From positions 992,001-1,056,000 of the forward strand of contig NZ_FLLQ01000001.1 of assembly GCF_900088415.1 (NCBI RefSeq): a stretch of 64,000 nucleotides of DNA, written 5' to 3'. Below are positions 35,889 through 43,811 of this stretch, piece by piece. Both the position numbers and the translations under genes were made by a program. The notes beneath the pieces are model-generated. The model was not told the origin of the DNA. It was given only the letters and a program-made list of their open reading frames with translations, and ran no database searches. Origin of the DNA: Vibrio mediterranei. Lineage in GTDB: Bacteria; Pseudomonadota; Gammaproteobacteria; Enterobacterales; Vibrionaceae. Positions within the stretch are counted from its first letter, which is position 1. The number at the start of each line of letters is the position of its first letter.

Positions 35889-36061
35889 ATAAAAAATACC
35901 GAATATAATAACTATAAATTAACAAAATTATCACACATGCGGCTACGATTTGTCCATAACAACAAATTAAACGGGTCGTCCCATCTGAAACATGAAGCCC
36001 TCGGAGAAAGATGACTAAGCCATTTGGCCAATAATATCCAACGTGAAACTAAGGAATAGTT

Positions 36062-37660
36062 ATGTCGCAAATCACTCAAGATATCGAAATGATAGAAGTT
36101 GCAAAACGCGCTGCTGGTGCTCCATGGGATGCTATTAATCCAGAATCTGCTGCTCGCATGCGTGCTCAAAACAAATTCAAAACGGGTCTAGATATCGCGC
36201 AATACACAGCAGATATTATGCGTGCTGATATGGCGGCCTACGATGAAGACAGCTCTAAGTACACTCAATCATTGGGTTGCTGGCATGGTTTCATCGGTCA
36301 ACAAAAACTGATTTCTATTAAAAAGCACTTCGGTGGTAAAACCGACCGTCGCTACCTTTATCTTTCAGGTTGGATGGTTGCAGCACTTCGTTCAGAGTTT
36401 GGTCCACTGCCTGACCAATCAATGCACGAGAAAACGTCGGTTGCTGGTTTAGTAGAAGAGCTATACACATTCCTACGTCAAGCCGATGCTCGTGAGCTGG
36501 GTGGTTTATTCCGTGCTCTAGATGCTGCTCGTGAAGCGGGTGATGTGGATCTACAAGATTCTATTCAAGACCAAATCGATAATCACGTAACGCACGTTGT
36601 ACCTATCATCGCGGATATCGATGCTGGCTTTGGTAACGCAGAAGCAACTTACCTAATGGCGAAACAGATGATCGAAGCTGGTGCTTGCTGTCTTCAAATC
36701 GAAAACCAAGTAGCGGATGAGAAACAATGTGGTCACCAAGACGGTAAAGTAACGGTACCTCACGCTGATTTCCATGCCAAACTTCGTGCACTACGTTACG
36801 CTTTCCTTGAGCTAGGTATCGATAACGGTGTTATCGTTGCACGTACTGACTCACAAGGTGCTGGCCTAACAAAAGAAATCGCAGTAGTTAAAGAGCCAGG
36901 CGACCAAGGCGACATCTACAACTCTTACCTAGACGTGGAAGAGATCGATGTAGCAGATATGAAGCAAGGCGACGTTTGTTTCAACCGTGAAGGTAAGCTG
37001 GTACGTCCTAAGCGTCTACCTTCAGGTCTATATCAATTCCGTCAAGGCACTGGTGAAGACCGTTGCGTATTTGACTGTATCGAGGCGATTAATGCTGGTG
37101 CCGACCTACTGTGGATTGAAACTGAGAAACCACATATTGGTCAAATCAAAGAGATGATGGACGGCGTACGTGAAGTTCACCCGAACGCTAAGCTAGTTTA
37201 TAACAACTCACCATCATTTAACTGGACACTTAACTTCCGTCAGCAAGCTTATGATGCAATGGTTGAAGCAGGTGAAGATGTATCAGCATACGAGCGCGCT
37301 AACCTAATGAGCGCTGAGTACGACGAAACTGAACTGTCTAAGCGTGCTGATGAAAAGATTCGCACTTTCCAAGCGGATGCCTCTCGTGAAGCAGGGATCT
37401 TCCACCACCTAATCACGCTACCAACATATCACACTGCTGCATTGTCAACTGACAATCTAGCGAAAGAGTACTTCGGTGAGCAAGGCATGTTGGGCTACGT
37501 AGCCAATGTTCAACGTAAAGAAATCCGCCAAGGTATTGCCTGTGTGAAACACCAAAACATGTCTGGCTCAGACATGGGTGATGACCACAAAGAATACTTT
37601 GCAGGTGAAAATGCGTTGAAAGCAGCCGGTGAACTTAATACTTCTCACCAGTTCGACTAA
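36062..37660 (+). CDS. aceA: isocitrate lyase, long form
   Basis: 532 residues, about 100 longer than E. coli AceA and typical of the Pseudomonas/Vibrio long form. Cleaves isocitrate to glyoxylate and succinate. The catalytic signature KQCGH (variant of KKCGH) lies in ADEKQCGHQDGKV at ~220-232, with the preceding PIIADIDAGFGNAEATY phosphate/metal loop. A strongly codon-biased gene. Divergent from a LysR gene, with malate synthase G beyond it. Confidence 0.95.
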   Translation: MSQITQDIEMIEVAKRAAGAPWDAINPESAARMRAQNKFKTGLDIAQYTADIMRADMAAYDEDSSKYTQSLGCWHGFIGQQKLISIKKHFGGKTDRRYLYLSGWMVAALRSEFGPLPDQSMHEKTSVAGLVEELYTFLRQADARELGGLFRALDAAREAGDVDLQDSIQDQIDNHVTHVVPIIADIDAGFGNAEATYLMAKQMIEAGACCLQIENQVADEKQCGHQDGKVTVPHADFHAKLRALRYAFLELGIDNGVIVARTDSQGAGLTKEIAVVKEPGDQGDIYNSYLDVEEIDVADMKQGDVCFNREGKLVRPKRLPSGLYQFRQGTGEDRCVFDCIEAINAGADLLWIETEKPHIGQIKEMMDGVREVHPNAKLVYNNSPSFNWTLNFRQQAYDAMVEAGEDVSAYERANLMSAEYDETELSKRADEKIRTFQADASREAGIFHHLITLPTYHTAALSTDNLAKEYFGEQGMLGYVANVQRKEIRQGIACVKHQNMSGSDMGDDHKEYFAGENALKAAGELNTSHQFD

Positions 37661-37716
37661 TTAAGGTGGCGATTTGCTCTCTACACACTTATGAGAGTAA
37701 ATTGATAACACACCTA

Positions 37717-37755
37717 GAGAGTGAGAATTGCGCCCCAAGACGCAGTCTCACTCTC
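37717..37755 (+). terminator. compound hairpin after aceA
   Basis: GAGAGTGAGA / TCTCACTCTC (10 bp) enclosing an inner TGCG / CGCA stem; no T-run follows. Likely transcript 3' end structure. Confidence 0.6.
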
Positions 37756-37799
37756 CACTTCTGTTAGACTAAATTCATTCATGTTTGTTGAGAATGCCT

Positions 37800-38366
37800 A
37801 TGACTACAGTTCCTTCCTATCTCCAAGATGCTAAAGAGTTACTATCACAAGATGGCTTTGCAACCAGTGATGTTTGGTACCACGGCACCTCATCGGCGCT
37901 ACTAAGTTCAATCCAAGGACAAGGGCTTAAGCGCTCCGGCGACAAAGCTCTTAACCAAGCCGCGAAAAAGACCATGGCAACGATAGGTAACAATTACACC
38001 GAATCTGTCGCGCCTGTTTTTCTGACTCAAAGTAAAGAATTGGCTTATTATTGGGCACAGCAAACCGTTCGAGACCGCAGCGTTCGTTTTGAAGGTGAAG
38101 AAGAACCTATCGTCCTTGCGGTAAATTTATCAGAAAAACAACGTGCCAAAGTAAAGCCCGATGTGGGGGCGATGAGCCTACTAATGATGAGCGTAGGTGA
38201 GCGGTTTATGGCGCACTTAGCGCAGATTTATCAAAGCAACAATATTGAAGGTCCCGATATTGACCTGCGAACCGCGGATAGAATGGATTACTTAAATAAG
38301 CTCGGCATGGCCTATATCGATCAAGACGTCAGCCTTGCTTGTGTTAGCGTTGTTTCTGAAGCATAA
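37800..38366 (+). CDS. hypothetical protein with ADP-ribosyltransferase-like (H-Y) motifs
   Basis: 188 residues from the ATG at 37800, which has GAG 7 nt upstream (in-frame ATG 37794 and TTG 37785 are alternatives). The segment VWYHGTSSALLSSIQGQGLK (~25-44) matches the strand-1 His motif of the ART/PARP-like fold. PVFLTQSKELAYYWAQQ (~75-91) resembles the strand and helix carrying the conserved Tyr, and EPIVLAVNL a following strand. No classical EXE glutamate pair is evident, so catalytic activity is uncertain. No signal peptide; no partner immunity gene. Family not recognised by name. Confidence 0.6.
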   Translation: MTTVPSYLQDAKELLSQDGFATSDVWYHGTSSALLSSIQGQGLKRSGDKALNQAAKKTMATIGNNYTESVAPVFLTQSKELAYYWAQQTVRDRSVRFEGEEEPIVLAVNLSEKQRAKVKPDVGAMSLLMMSVGERFMAHLAQIYQSNNIEGPDIDLRTADRMDYLNKLGMAYIDQDVSLACVSVVSEA

Positions 38367-38393
38367 CGCCTGCTAGTTTTCCCCCAAGATTTC

Positions 38394-38420
38394 GAAACCG
38401 AGATATCAAATCTCGGTTTC
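38394..38420. terminator. bidirectional terminator
   Basis: GAAACCGAGAT / ATCTCGGTTTC, an 11-bp perfect stem with a 5-nt loop, between convergent genes. Confidence 0.75.
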
Positions 38421-38447
38421 TTTCATTTAACGAACATAGATTTCGCC

Positions 38448-38738
38448 TTACATTCGCTTGTGGCCTGATGTATTAAGCCCATCACCTTCATGAATCACAT
38501 TGCCATTGATGGTTATTGAGTCTGGACAGGTCAACGTTTTGCCCCATTTAAGCTCTACGGGCTCTTCGGTACTGCCTTTATAAAGGCAGGTTTTTACTTT
38601 TGTGCTGACTACATTCCTAACCAATACTTCCGCTTCACCAACATACTCACCATGTCGCGGCGTTTGCTCGTTAGCAAATGAGAATGATGAGAGTGAAAGA
38701 AGGATCGAAGCCAATATGATTTGAGTAAGTTTGCTCAT
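38448..38738 (-). CDS. small exported hypothetical protein (96 aa)
   Basis: The signal peptide is clear: MSKLTQ, then hydrophobic IILASILLSLSSFSFA, cleavage near residue 22. The mature ~74 residues contain two cysteines (KTCLYKG and LTCPDS) that could form a disulphide in the periplasm. No known domain. RBS AAGGGG is just upstream. Monocistronic; function unknown. Confidence 0.65.
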   Translation of the reverse strand: MSKLTQIILASILLSLSSFSFANEQTPRHGEYVGEAEVLVRNVVSTKVKTCLYKGSTEEPVELKWGKTLTCPDSITINGNVIHEGDGLNTSGHKRM

Positions 38739-38971
38739 AATAATTCCCCTTGACGTTAATCGTTAGCGAATAGCCGAATACTCCTTTACTCTGCTCATGT
38801 CGAACACTATAAGGCGTTTTTTTGACCAATAAAAAACACGTACTATCAGGAAAACTGATACATTTTCATAAGTCATTGTTTCTTTGCAATGAGAACAATG
38901 AACTATCATCACATCTCATATGTAGCGAAGATTAAAGGAGAATTGCATATAGGAGAGACAACTTAAGCCGA

Positions 38972-39415
38972 TCAATGAATTTTAAACTTCACAATCAACT
39001 CACAATCATTTGTCGTTTGCATGTCAGCTATATGATTTGCAACCTTTGGATTCGGATGGCGTTTAAGAAATTCGACCAATGCAGACTTGCAACACCCCAA
39101 CGAAGAGATAAAACGATCACAACTAGTGCGCGGGCATTGGGGTAACAAGGTCATCACTTCTTCTGAAGCTAGTTGTAAGTACTTCAGTTCATACTCACTG
39201 TCTCCTTGTGCACGCCAAAAGTCAGCAAGGTTATGGCAGGACATTACTTTAACCGCCAGCAGATCTTCCAACTCTTCAAGGTCTGATGTATCAAATTTCA
39301 TCTGCTGTGATTCAGACAGCGCGATTTGGTAATGGGCGACCGCTGCCATCAACTCCCCTTGTTTCTCCGCTTCGTCGGCTAACAGTGTATGTCTTTCCCA
39401 TTTTTTCATATCCAT
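38972..39415 (-). CDS. DUF2753-like helical-repeat protein
   Basis: 147 residues from the ATG at 39415 (GAAGG 8 nt upstream; a TTG start five codons earlier is less likely). Predicted all-helical, TPR-like: WERHTLLADEAEKQGELMAAVAHYQIALSES (landmark ~6-36), then ADFWRAQGDSEYELKYLQLAS. A Cys cluster (CPRTSCDRF, GCCKS) lies near residues 100-115. Resembles a Vibrio family I remember as DUF2753. A near-perfect Fur box 40 bp upstream suggests iron repression. Confidence 0.65.
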   Translation of the reverse strand: MDMKKWERHTLLADEAEKQGELMAAVAHYQIALSESQQMKFDTSDLEELEDLLAVKVMSCHNLADFWRAQGDSEYELKYLQLASEEVMTLLPQCPRTSCDRFISSLGCCKSALVEFLKRHPNPKVANHIADMQTTNDCELIVKFKIH

Positions 39416-39452
39416 CGGTCTAACCTTCAACTCTCCTTACCAAGAAATTAGA

Positions 39453-39467
39453 TGATATTGATTATCA
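39453..39467 (-). promoter_or_regulatory. Fur box upstream of the DUF2753-like gene
   Basis: TGATATTGATTATCA matches 13 of 14 Fur consensus positions; its centre is 45 bp from the gene's start codon. Confidence 0.75.
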
Positions 39468-39545
39468 TTTAAATATCAACCGTAACTTTGTTATGGATTA
39501 GTCATCACACAGACCACTATTGAAATTTCTGTTGCATTCTTCATT

Positions 39546-39560
39546 CGATAACGATTATCA
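39546..39560 (+). promoter_or_regulatory. Fur-like box upstream of rpmE2
   Basis: CGATAACGATTATCA matches 12 of 14 Fur positions. It ends 6 bp before a Zur-like palindrome. Confidence 0.6.
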
Positions 39561-39566
39561 TTTGAT

Positions 39567-39583
39567 ATGTTATAACATAACAA
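39567..39583 (+). promoter_or_regulatory. Zur box upstream of rpmE2-rpmJ2
   Basis: ATGTTATAACATAACAA against the gamma-proteobacterial Zur core ATGTTATAnTATAACAT gives 14 of 16 matches, 11 bp before the L31B start codon. Zur repression of these alternative ribosomal proteins under zinc sufficiency is established in enterics. Confidence 0.75.
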
Positions 39584-39593
39584 TTGGGGTATT

Positions 39594-39851
39594 ATGAAAC
39601 CGAATATTCATCCAAATTATCGTCAGGTTATTTTTCACGATACGAGCGTAGACAAGTACTTTATCGTTGGCTCAACGCTGGAAACAGACCGAACTATCGA
39701 GTGGAAGGATGGTAAAACCTATCCGTATATGACTATTGAAGTGTCATCGGAATCACATCCTTATTACACAGGAAAACAAAGAGTTATTCATAAAGAAGGA
39801 CGAGTAGCTAATTTCAATCGCCGCTTCGGCCATGTCGCCACCAACAAGTAA
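39594..39851 (+). CDS. rpmE2: 50S ribosomal protein L31 type B (zinc-independent)
   Basis: 85 residues; starts [16 protein letters not shown] and contains [15 protein letters not shown] and [20 protein letters not shown], the L31B (YkgM) pattern. It lacks the CxxC zinc ribbon of the housekeeping L31. It replaces the zinc-binding L31 during zinc starvation, freeing zinc. First gene of a two-gene operon with rpmJ2, preceded by Zur-like and Fur-like boxes. Confidence 0.95.
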   Translation: MKPNIHPNYRQVIFHDTSVDKYFIVGSTLETDRTIEWKDGKTYPYMTIEVSSESHPYYTGKQRVIHKEGRVANFNRRFGHVATNK

Positions 39852-39860
39852 GGAACACAA

Positions 39861-40004
39861 ATGAAGGTACTTAGCTCACTCAAAAGTGCTAAACAGCGCC
39901 ACCATGATTGCCAAGTCGTTAAGCGCCGCGGTCGTATTTATGTAATATGCAAATCCAACCCAAGATTTAAAGCGGTTCAAGGAAAAGTGAAGAAGAAAGC
40001 CTGA
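39861..40004 (+). CDS. rpmJ2: 50S ribosomal protein L36 type B (zinc-independent)
   Basis: 47 codons, ATG 39861 to TGA 40004, starting [18 protein letters not shown] and containing [20 protein letters not shown]. This is the YkgO-type L36, longer than the 38-residue housekeeping form and with only two of the four zinc-site positions as Cys. GGAACAC ribosome-binding site; 9 bp after rpmE2, thus co-transcribed and sharing its zinc control. The operon ends at a strong terminator. Confidence 0.95.
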   Translation: MKVLSSLKSAKQRHHDCQVVKRRGRIYVICKSNPRFKAVQGKVKKKA

Positions 40005-40022
40005 CTGCAAGTTATCGGTAAT

Positions 40023-40061
40023 AAAAAAGGGCAATGAATGATGACTTCACTGCCCTTTTTT
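40023..40061 (+). terminator. terminator after rpmJ2
   Basis: AAAAAAGGGCA and TGCCCTTTTTT arms closing a 17-nt interior that pairs further (TGAA / TTCA). Confidence 0.85.
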
Positions 40062-40110
40062 GTATATTTGCTCGTTCTTTTACATTGAAGAAAGTGCCGC
40101 TTTCATGAGG

Positions 40111-41370
40111 CTAAAGAGTGTTTTTGTAAACGACACCATCCTTCATGATGATTTTTTGTCTATCGCAATTCATAACACAATCTACGCCATTGAGCGGGTT
40201 ACCATCGATAATCAATAGATCCGCGTAAGCTCCTTCAACAATCTGACCCAGTTTCCCTTGCGGGTATGGGTGCTGGTACGTTGACATCTCAAACAAGCGC
40301 CCACAGTTTGAAGTTGCCATACGCAGCGCAGTTATCGTATCGAAGGTTTGCTCGATAGCCGCCAACTCATTAAGTTGAGTCGCGTGCACATCTTTCTCAC
40401 CCACACAATCAGTACCGAATGCCAAGTTTTGGATGTCATATTTCTTAATAAGCTCAGCGGAGTGAAACATCGCTTTACCAACTCGCTCAGTTTTGCGATA
40501 AGTTTCTTCATTTGGCAGCGGTATTTTTCGCTCTGCAATTAAGGACGACGTGAAGTATGACGGGATAACCCAAATCCCCTTTTCTTTGATAGTTTGTGCG
40601 ATATCGTCATCCATGATTGTCGCATGTTCAAAAGACATGACTCCCGCTTCAGCAGCTCGGCGCATCGCATCTGCGGTATGAATGTGCGCCGCTACGTAGG
40701 TTCCATAATCAGAGGCCGCTTCAACAGCCGCTTTCATTTCATCCAACGTGTACTGCAATGTATCTAGTGGATCGAATGTTGAGGAAGCACCACCACCGGC
40801 CATAATCTTGATTTGAGAGGCGCCCATAAACAACTGCTCGCGTACTGCTTTTAATACTTCAGCACGACCATCCGCGACTTTCATCGCTCCCAGTTTCATC
40901 ATCGGTGAATCTTCGTGGTCACCTTTGCGTTCTTGAGCTCGGTTTTGGCGGTAGTCAGAATGACCACTCGTTTGAGAAATAGCCGCCATAGACGGCAAAA
41001 TGCGAGGTCCTAATGCGTAACCATTATCTATACTGGTTTTGAGTCCAAGCGTATTACCAGCCACGTCACGAATGGTGGTGAACCCACGCATTAGCATCTC
41101 TTCGGAAATCTTGGCCGAACGAATCGCCACTTCCTCACGTGTCATGGTATCAATAACATTAAACGGCGCAGAGAGAGTAATATGTACATGGGCATCAATC
41201 AGACCAGGCATAACTGTGCCACCCTTCGCATCAATAACTTCATCAGCAACTGAAAGATCAATATCACCAATCTCTACTATCAAATTGTCTTCAATGAGAA
41301 TCGATACATTCTCTATCAGCTTGTCATCGACACCGTTAAATACATTTGTATTGATAATCACTTTTTTCAT
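40111..41370 (-). CDS. metal-dependent amidohydrolase family protein
   Basis: 419 residues of the amidohydrolase superfamily (imidazolonepropionase/prolidase-like group). Metal-site landmarks: GLIDAHVHITLS (~57-68), KIMAGGGASS with the bridging Lys (~187-196), AHIHTADAMRRAAEAG (~228-243), FEHATIMD (~247) and the late Asp in AFGTDCVG (~315). Probably hydrolyses an acyl-amino acid or dipeptide-like substrate in the cytosol. GAGGAAG ribosome-binding site. Downstream of the GntR gene on the same strand, 163 bp apart. Substrate unknown. Confidence 0.82.
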   Translation of the reverse strand: MKKVIINTNVFNGVDDKLIENVSILIEDNLIVEIGDIDLSVADEVIDAKGGTVMPGLIDAHVHITLSAPFNVIDTMTREEVAIRSAKISEEMLMRGFTTIRDVAGNTLGLKTSIDNGYALGPRILPSMAAISQTSGHSDYRQNRAQERKGDHEDSPMMKLGAMKVADGRAEVLKAVREQLFMGASQIKIMAGGGASSTFDPLDTLQYTLDEMKAAVEAASDYGTYVAAHIHTADAMRRAAEAGVMSFEHATIMDDDIAQTIKEKGIWVIPSYFTSSLIAERKIPLPNEETYRKTERVGKAMFHSAELIKKYDIQNLAFGTDCVGEKDVHATQLNELAAIEQTFDTITALRMATSNCGRLFEMSTYQHPYPQGKLGQIVEGAYADLLIIDGNPLNGVDCVMNCDRQKIIMKDGVVYKNTL

Positions 41371-41533
41371 GATGGCTTCCTCTAGAACACTATTAAGTTG
41401 ATGGAGGCATCATAGACAAAGCAAAGGTTAGTGAATTGCCATTTGGCGACATAATTGCTGATTATTTAGGCAGACCAAATATCCCTAAAGGGTTTCACCC
41501 TTGATAATACTGCCACACAATTTACTTCTTAAA

Positions 41534-42241
41534 TCACCGATAGGCTATATAGTCAAAGCTGTACTGATTTACTCTAAAATAGTGCACCGTATACTCAAAC
41601 ACGATACCACTTTCTAGCTCACCAACAGAATCGACGCGAATAACCGGATCGGCCATATCCATATTGAGTTCGTCAGCGGTTATTTTATTCAATATTTCGG
41701 GCTTGATCGATTGACGAGAAAGTTTGATTTTTAGTCCTTTCGTCTTTTCTATGTAGTCGTATTTGGAGCTACGCATGGCTTTAATACTAAGATCGGGAAA
41801 TAGAGAAACGGGTAAATACGTGTGTTCTAGCACTTCAGGCTCATCATCTATCATTCGTAAACGGCGGATTGAATACACCTCTTCTCCAATTGAAACGTTA
41901 AGCTTATCTGCCACTAGCTCATTGCATTCAATAAGTTCAAACGTAATTATCTTCGAGCTTGGCGTCTTGCCTTGTGCCGAAACCTCTTCTACGAAGCCGC
42001 TCAAGTGCAGAGCATTATGTTGCGCCTTAGGTGCTTTAACATAAGTACCGCTGCCCCTTTGGCGAAACAATAAATCTTTATCCACCAGTAGTTGCATTGC
42101 TTTACGAATAGTCACTCGGCTTACATCAAACTCTTTTTGCAGCTCGCCTTCAGTTGGCAAGATAGAGCCTGCTGACAGTTCACCATTACTGATCTTTTCA
42201 ATCAAAGTATCAGCTATCTGCAAGTATCTAGGTTTACTCAT
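41534..42241 (-). CDS. GntR family (HutC/UTRA) regulator of the alpha-glucoside operon
   Basis: 235 residues. N-terminal GntR winged HTH (~5-70: GSILPTEGELQKEFDVSRVTIRKAMQLL, landmark) and a C-terminal UTRA ligand-binding domain (~95-230) that in relatives senses sugar phosphates. It is divergent from the 6-phospho-glucosidase/PTS operon, and repeated ATACTTTT / AAAGTAT motifs lie between, so it is very likely that operon's local repressor with a phosphorylated sugar as inducer (inferred). Confidence 0.85.
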   Translation of the reverse strand: MSKPRYLQIADTLIEKISNGELSAGSILPTEGELQKEFDVSRVTIRKAMQLLVDKDLLFRQRGSGTYVKAPKAQHNALHLSGFVEEVSAQGKTPSSKIITFELIECNELVADKLNVSIGEEVYSIRRLRMIDDEPEVLEHTYLPVSLFPDLSIKAMRSSKYDYIEKTKGLKIKLSRQSIKPEILNKITADELNMDMADPVIRVDSVGELESGIVFEYTVHYFRVNQYSFDYIAYR

Positions 42242-42300
42242 CTCATCTCCTTAATCTCCAAGCATGATAAAAGTAAACTGTGATCGACGATACATTTAAA

Positions 42301-42395
42301 ATACTTTTAGGCTCGATTATTGTGAAGGATATTATAATTCACACTCAAAGTATCTTATATGTATTGCCCAAAATAATACTTTTAAGATACTTTTG
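42301..42395. promoter_or_regulatory. repeated ATACTTTT operator elements and -10 box for the agl operon
   Basis: Direct copies of ATACTTTT lie at 42301-42308, 42377-42384 and 42388-42395 (the last two 11 bp apart, one helical turn). AAAGTATCTT at 42347-42356 is an inverted partner of AAGATACTTT at 42384-42393. A TATAAT hexamer sits at 42333-42338. Likely target of the divergent GntR protein. Confidence 0.5.
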
Positions 42396-42425
42396 TGTCA
42401 TCAAGTTAAACATCAGGACATTTCA

Positions 42426-43754
42426 ATGAACAAGCAAAACCTAACCGTTGTTGGCGCAGGCAGTACCTACACGCTGGGTATGATGAACAGCCTAATTGCA
42501 GAAAAAGATACCTTTCCTTTAAAGCGTGTTGTTTTTTATGACATTGATGCTGAGCGCCAAGAATCAAATGCCAAAGCGACAGAGATTCTATTTAAAGAGC
42601 ATTATCCGGAAGTTGAAGAATTCATTTACACAACAGATAAAAGTGTCGCATTCTCAAACTCAGACTTCTTCTTTATTCAGATTCGTACTGGCGGCTTAGA
42701 AGGGCGCGAACGAGATGAGCAAATTCCGCTCACTCACGGCTGTGTCGGTCAAGAGACATGTGGTGCTGGCGGTATGGCTTACGGCCTTCGTTCTATTGGT
42801 GACATGATTGAGTTGGTTAACGATATCCGCTCGTACTCAAAAGAAGCATGGATCCTTAATTACACCAATCCAGCAGCGATTGTTGCAGAAGCACTTAACC
42901 GTGAATTCCCAGATGATAAGCGCATCCTGAATATTTGCGATATGCCAGCCGCTATCATGGTGAGCTACGCAAACCTATTGGGTTGTGAGTTCTGGGATCT
43001 AGTACCTGAGTACTTTGGCCTAAACCACTATGGTTGGTTTACCAAGATCAAAAATAAACGAGGCCAAGATCTGACGGATGAAATCAAGAACATTATCCTA
43101 CACCAAGGAATTAGTGCCGTTGATCCTGAAATTGCTGATGATCCGTCATGGCAAGCCACATTCCAAAATATGAAAACGATGCTTGAGGATAATCCAGAGT
43201 ATCTGCCAAATACCTATCTCCAGTACTACTTGTATCCAGAAAAAATGGTCGCAAAAGAGCAGATCAACAACACTCGAGCACGCCAAGTGATCAACGGTCG
43301 TGAAAAGAGAGTGTTTGAGTTAAACCAACGCATTATTGATGCTGGGACAACCGCTAATGAGACCTTACACGCTGACATTCATGGACGCTATATGGTTCGG
43401 GTAGCAGCATCCCTAGCGTACAACATGGGCGACACTTATTTGGTCATCGTGCCAAACAATGGTGCGATTTCAAATCTTCAGGATGATGCCATGGTTGAGG
43501 TGCCTTGTGCCCTAACTAATGACGGCCCTAAAGCGTTTGCAGTTGGCACCATTCCAACATTCCAGAAGGCCATGATTGAAAGTCAGTTAGGATACGAAAA
43601 ATTAGTTGTCGACGCATGGTATGAAGGTAATAGACAGAAATTAATCAATGCATTAACCCTCAACCGTACCGTTGTTAATGTCCCTAAAGCGAAAGCTATC
43701 GTTAACGATCTTCTAGAAGAAAATAAAAACTATTTGCCACAATTTTCCCAATAA
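42426..43754 (+). CDS. aglB: 6-phospho-alpha-glucosidase, glycoside hydrolase family 4
   Basis: 442 residues from the ATG at 42426 (AGGA 8 nt upstream; the frame is open 11 codons further). GH4 enzymes use NAD+ and Mn2+. NAD-binding VVGAGSTYTLG at the N-terminus, QETCGAGGMAYGLRSI (~105-120), metal ligand Cys in LNICDMPAAIM (~165) and His in LNHYGW (~200). The CDMP form fits AglB/GlvA-type 6-phospho-alpha-glucosidases. It hydrolyses phosphorylated alpha-glucosides delivered by the EIICB encoded 57 bp downstream. Confidence 0.87.
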   Translation: MNKQNLTVVGAGSTYTLGMMNSLIAEKDTFPLKRVVFYDIDAERQESNAKATEILFKEHYPEVEEFIYTTDKSVAFSNSDFFFIQIRTGGLEGRERDEQIPLTHGCVGQETCGAGGMAYGLRSIGDMIELVNDIRSYSKEAWILNYTNPAAIVAEALNREFPDDKRILNICDMPAAIMVSYANLLGCEFWDLVPEYFGLNHYGWFTKIKNKRGQDLTDEIKNIILHQGISAVDPEIADDPSWQATFQNMKTMLEDNPEYLPNTYLQYYLYPEKMVAKEQINNTRARQVINGREKRVFELNQRIIDAGTTANETLHADIHGRYMVRVAASLAYNMGDTYLVIVPNNGAISNLQDDAMVEVPCALTNDGPKAFAVGTIPTFQKAMIESQLGYEKLVVDAWYEGNRQKLINALTLNRTVVNVPKAKAIVNDLLEENKNYLPQFSQ

Positions 43755-43811
43755 CTTGAACCGCCTCTGAGCAGGAAGGAACTCCTGTTAAGAGGCACCT
43801 TTGAGGTCACT

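Noticed and set aside
42321..42343. CRP site from TGTGA...TCACA before the agl operon
   Set aside because: The spacer is 13 bp, not the required 6.
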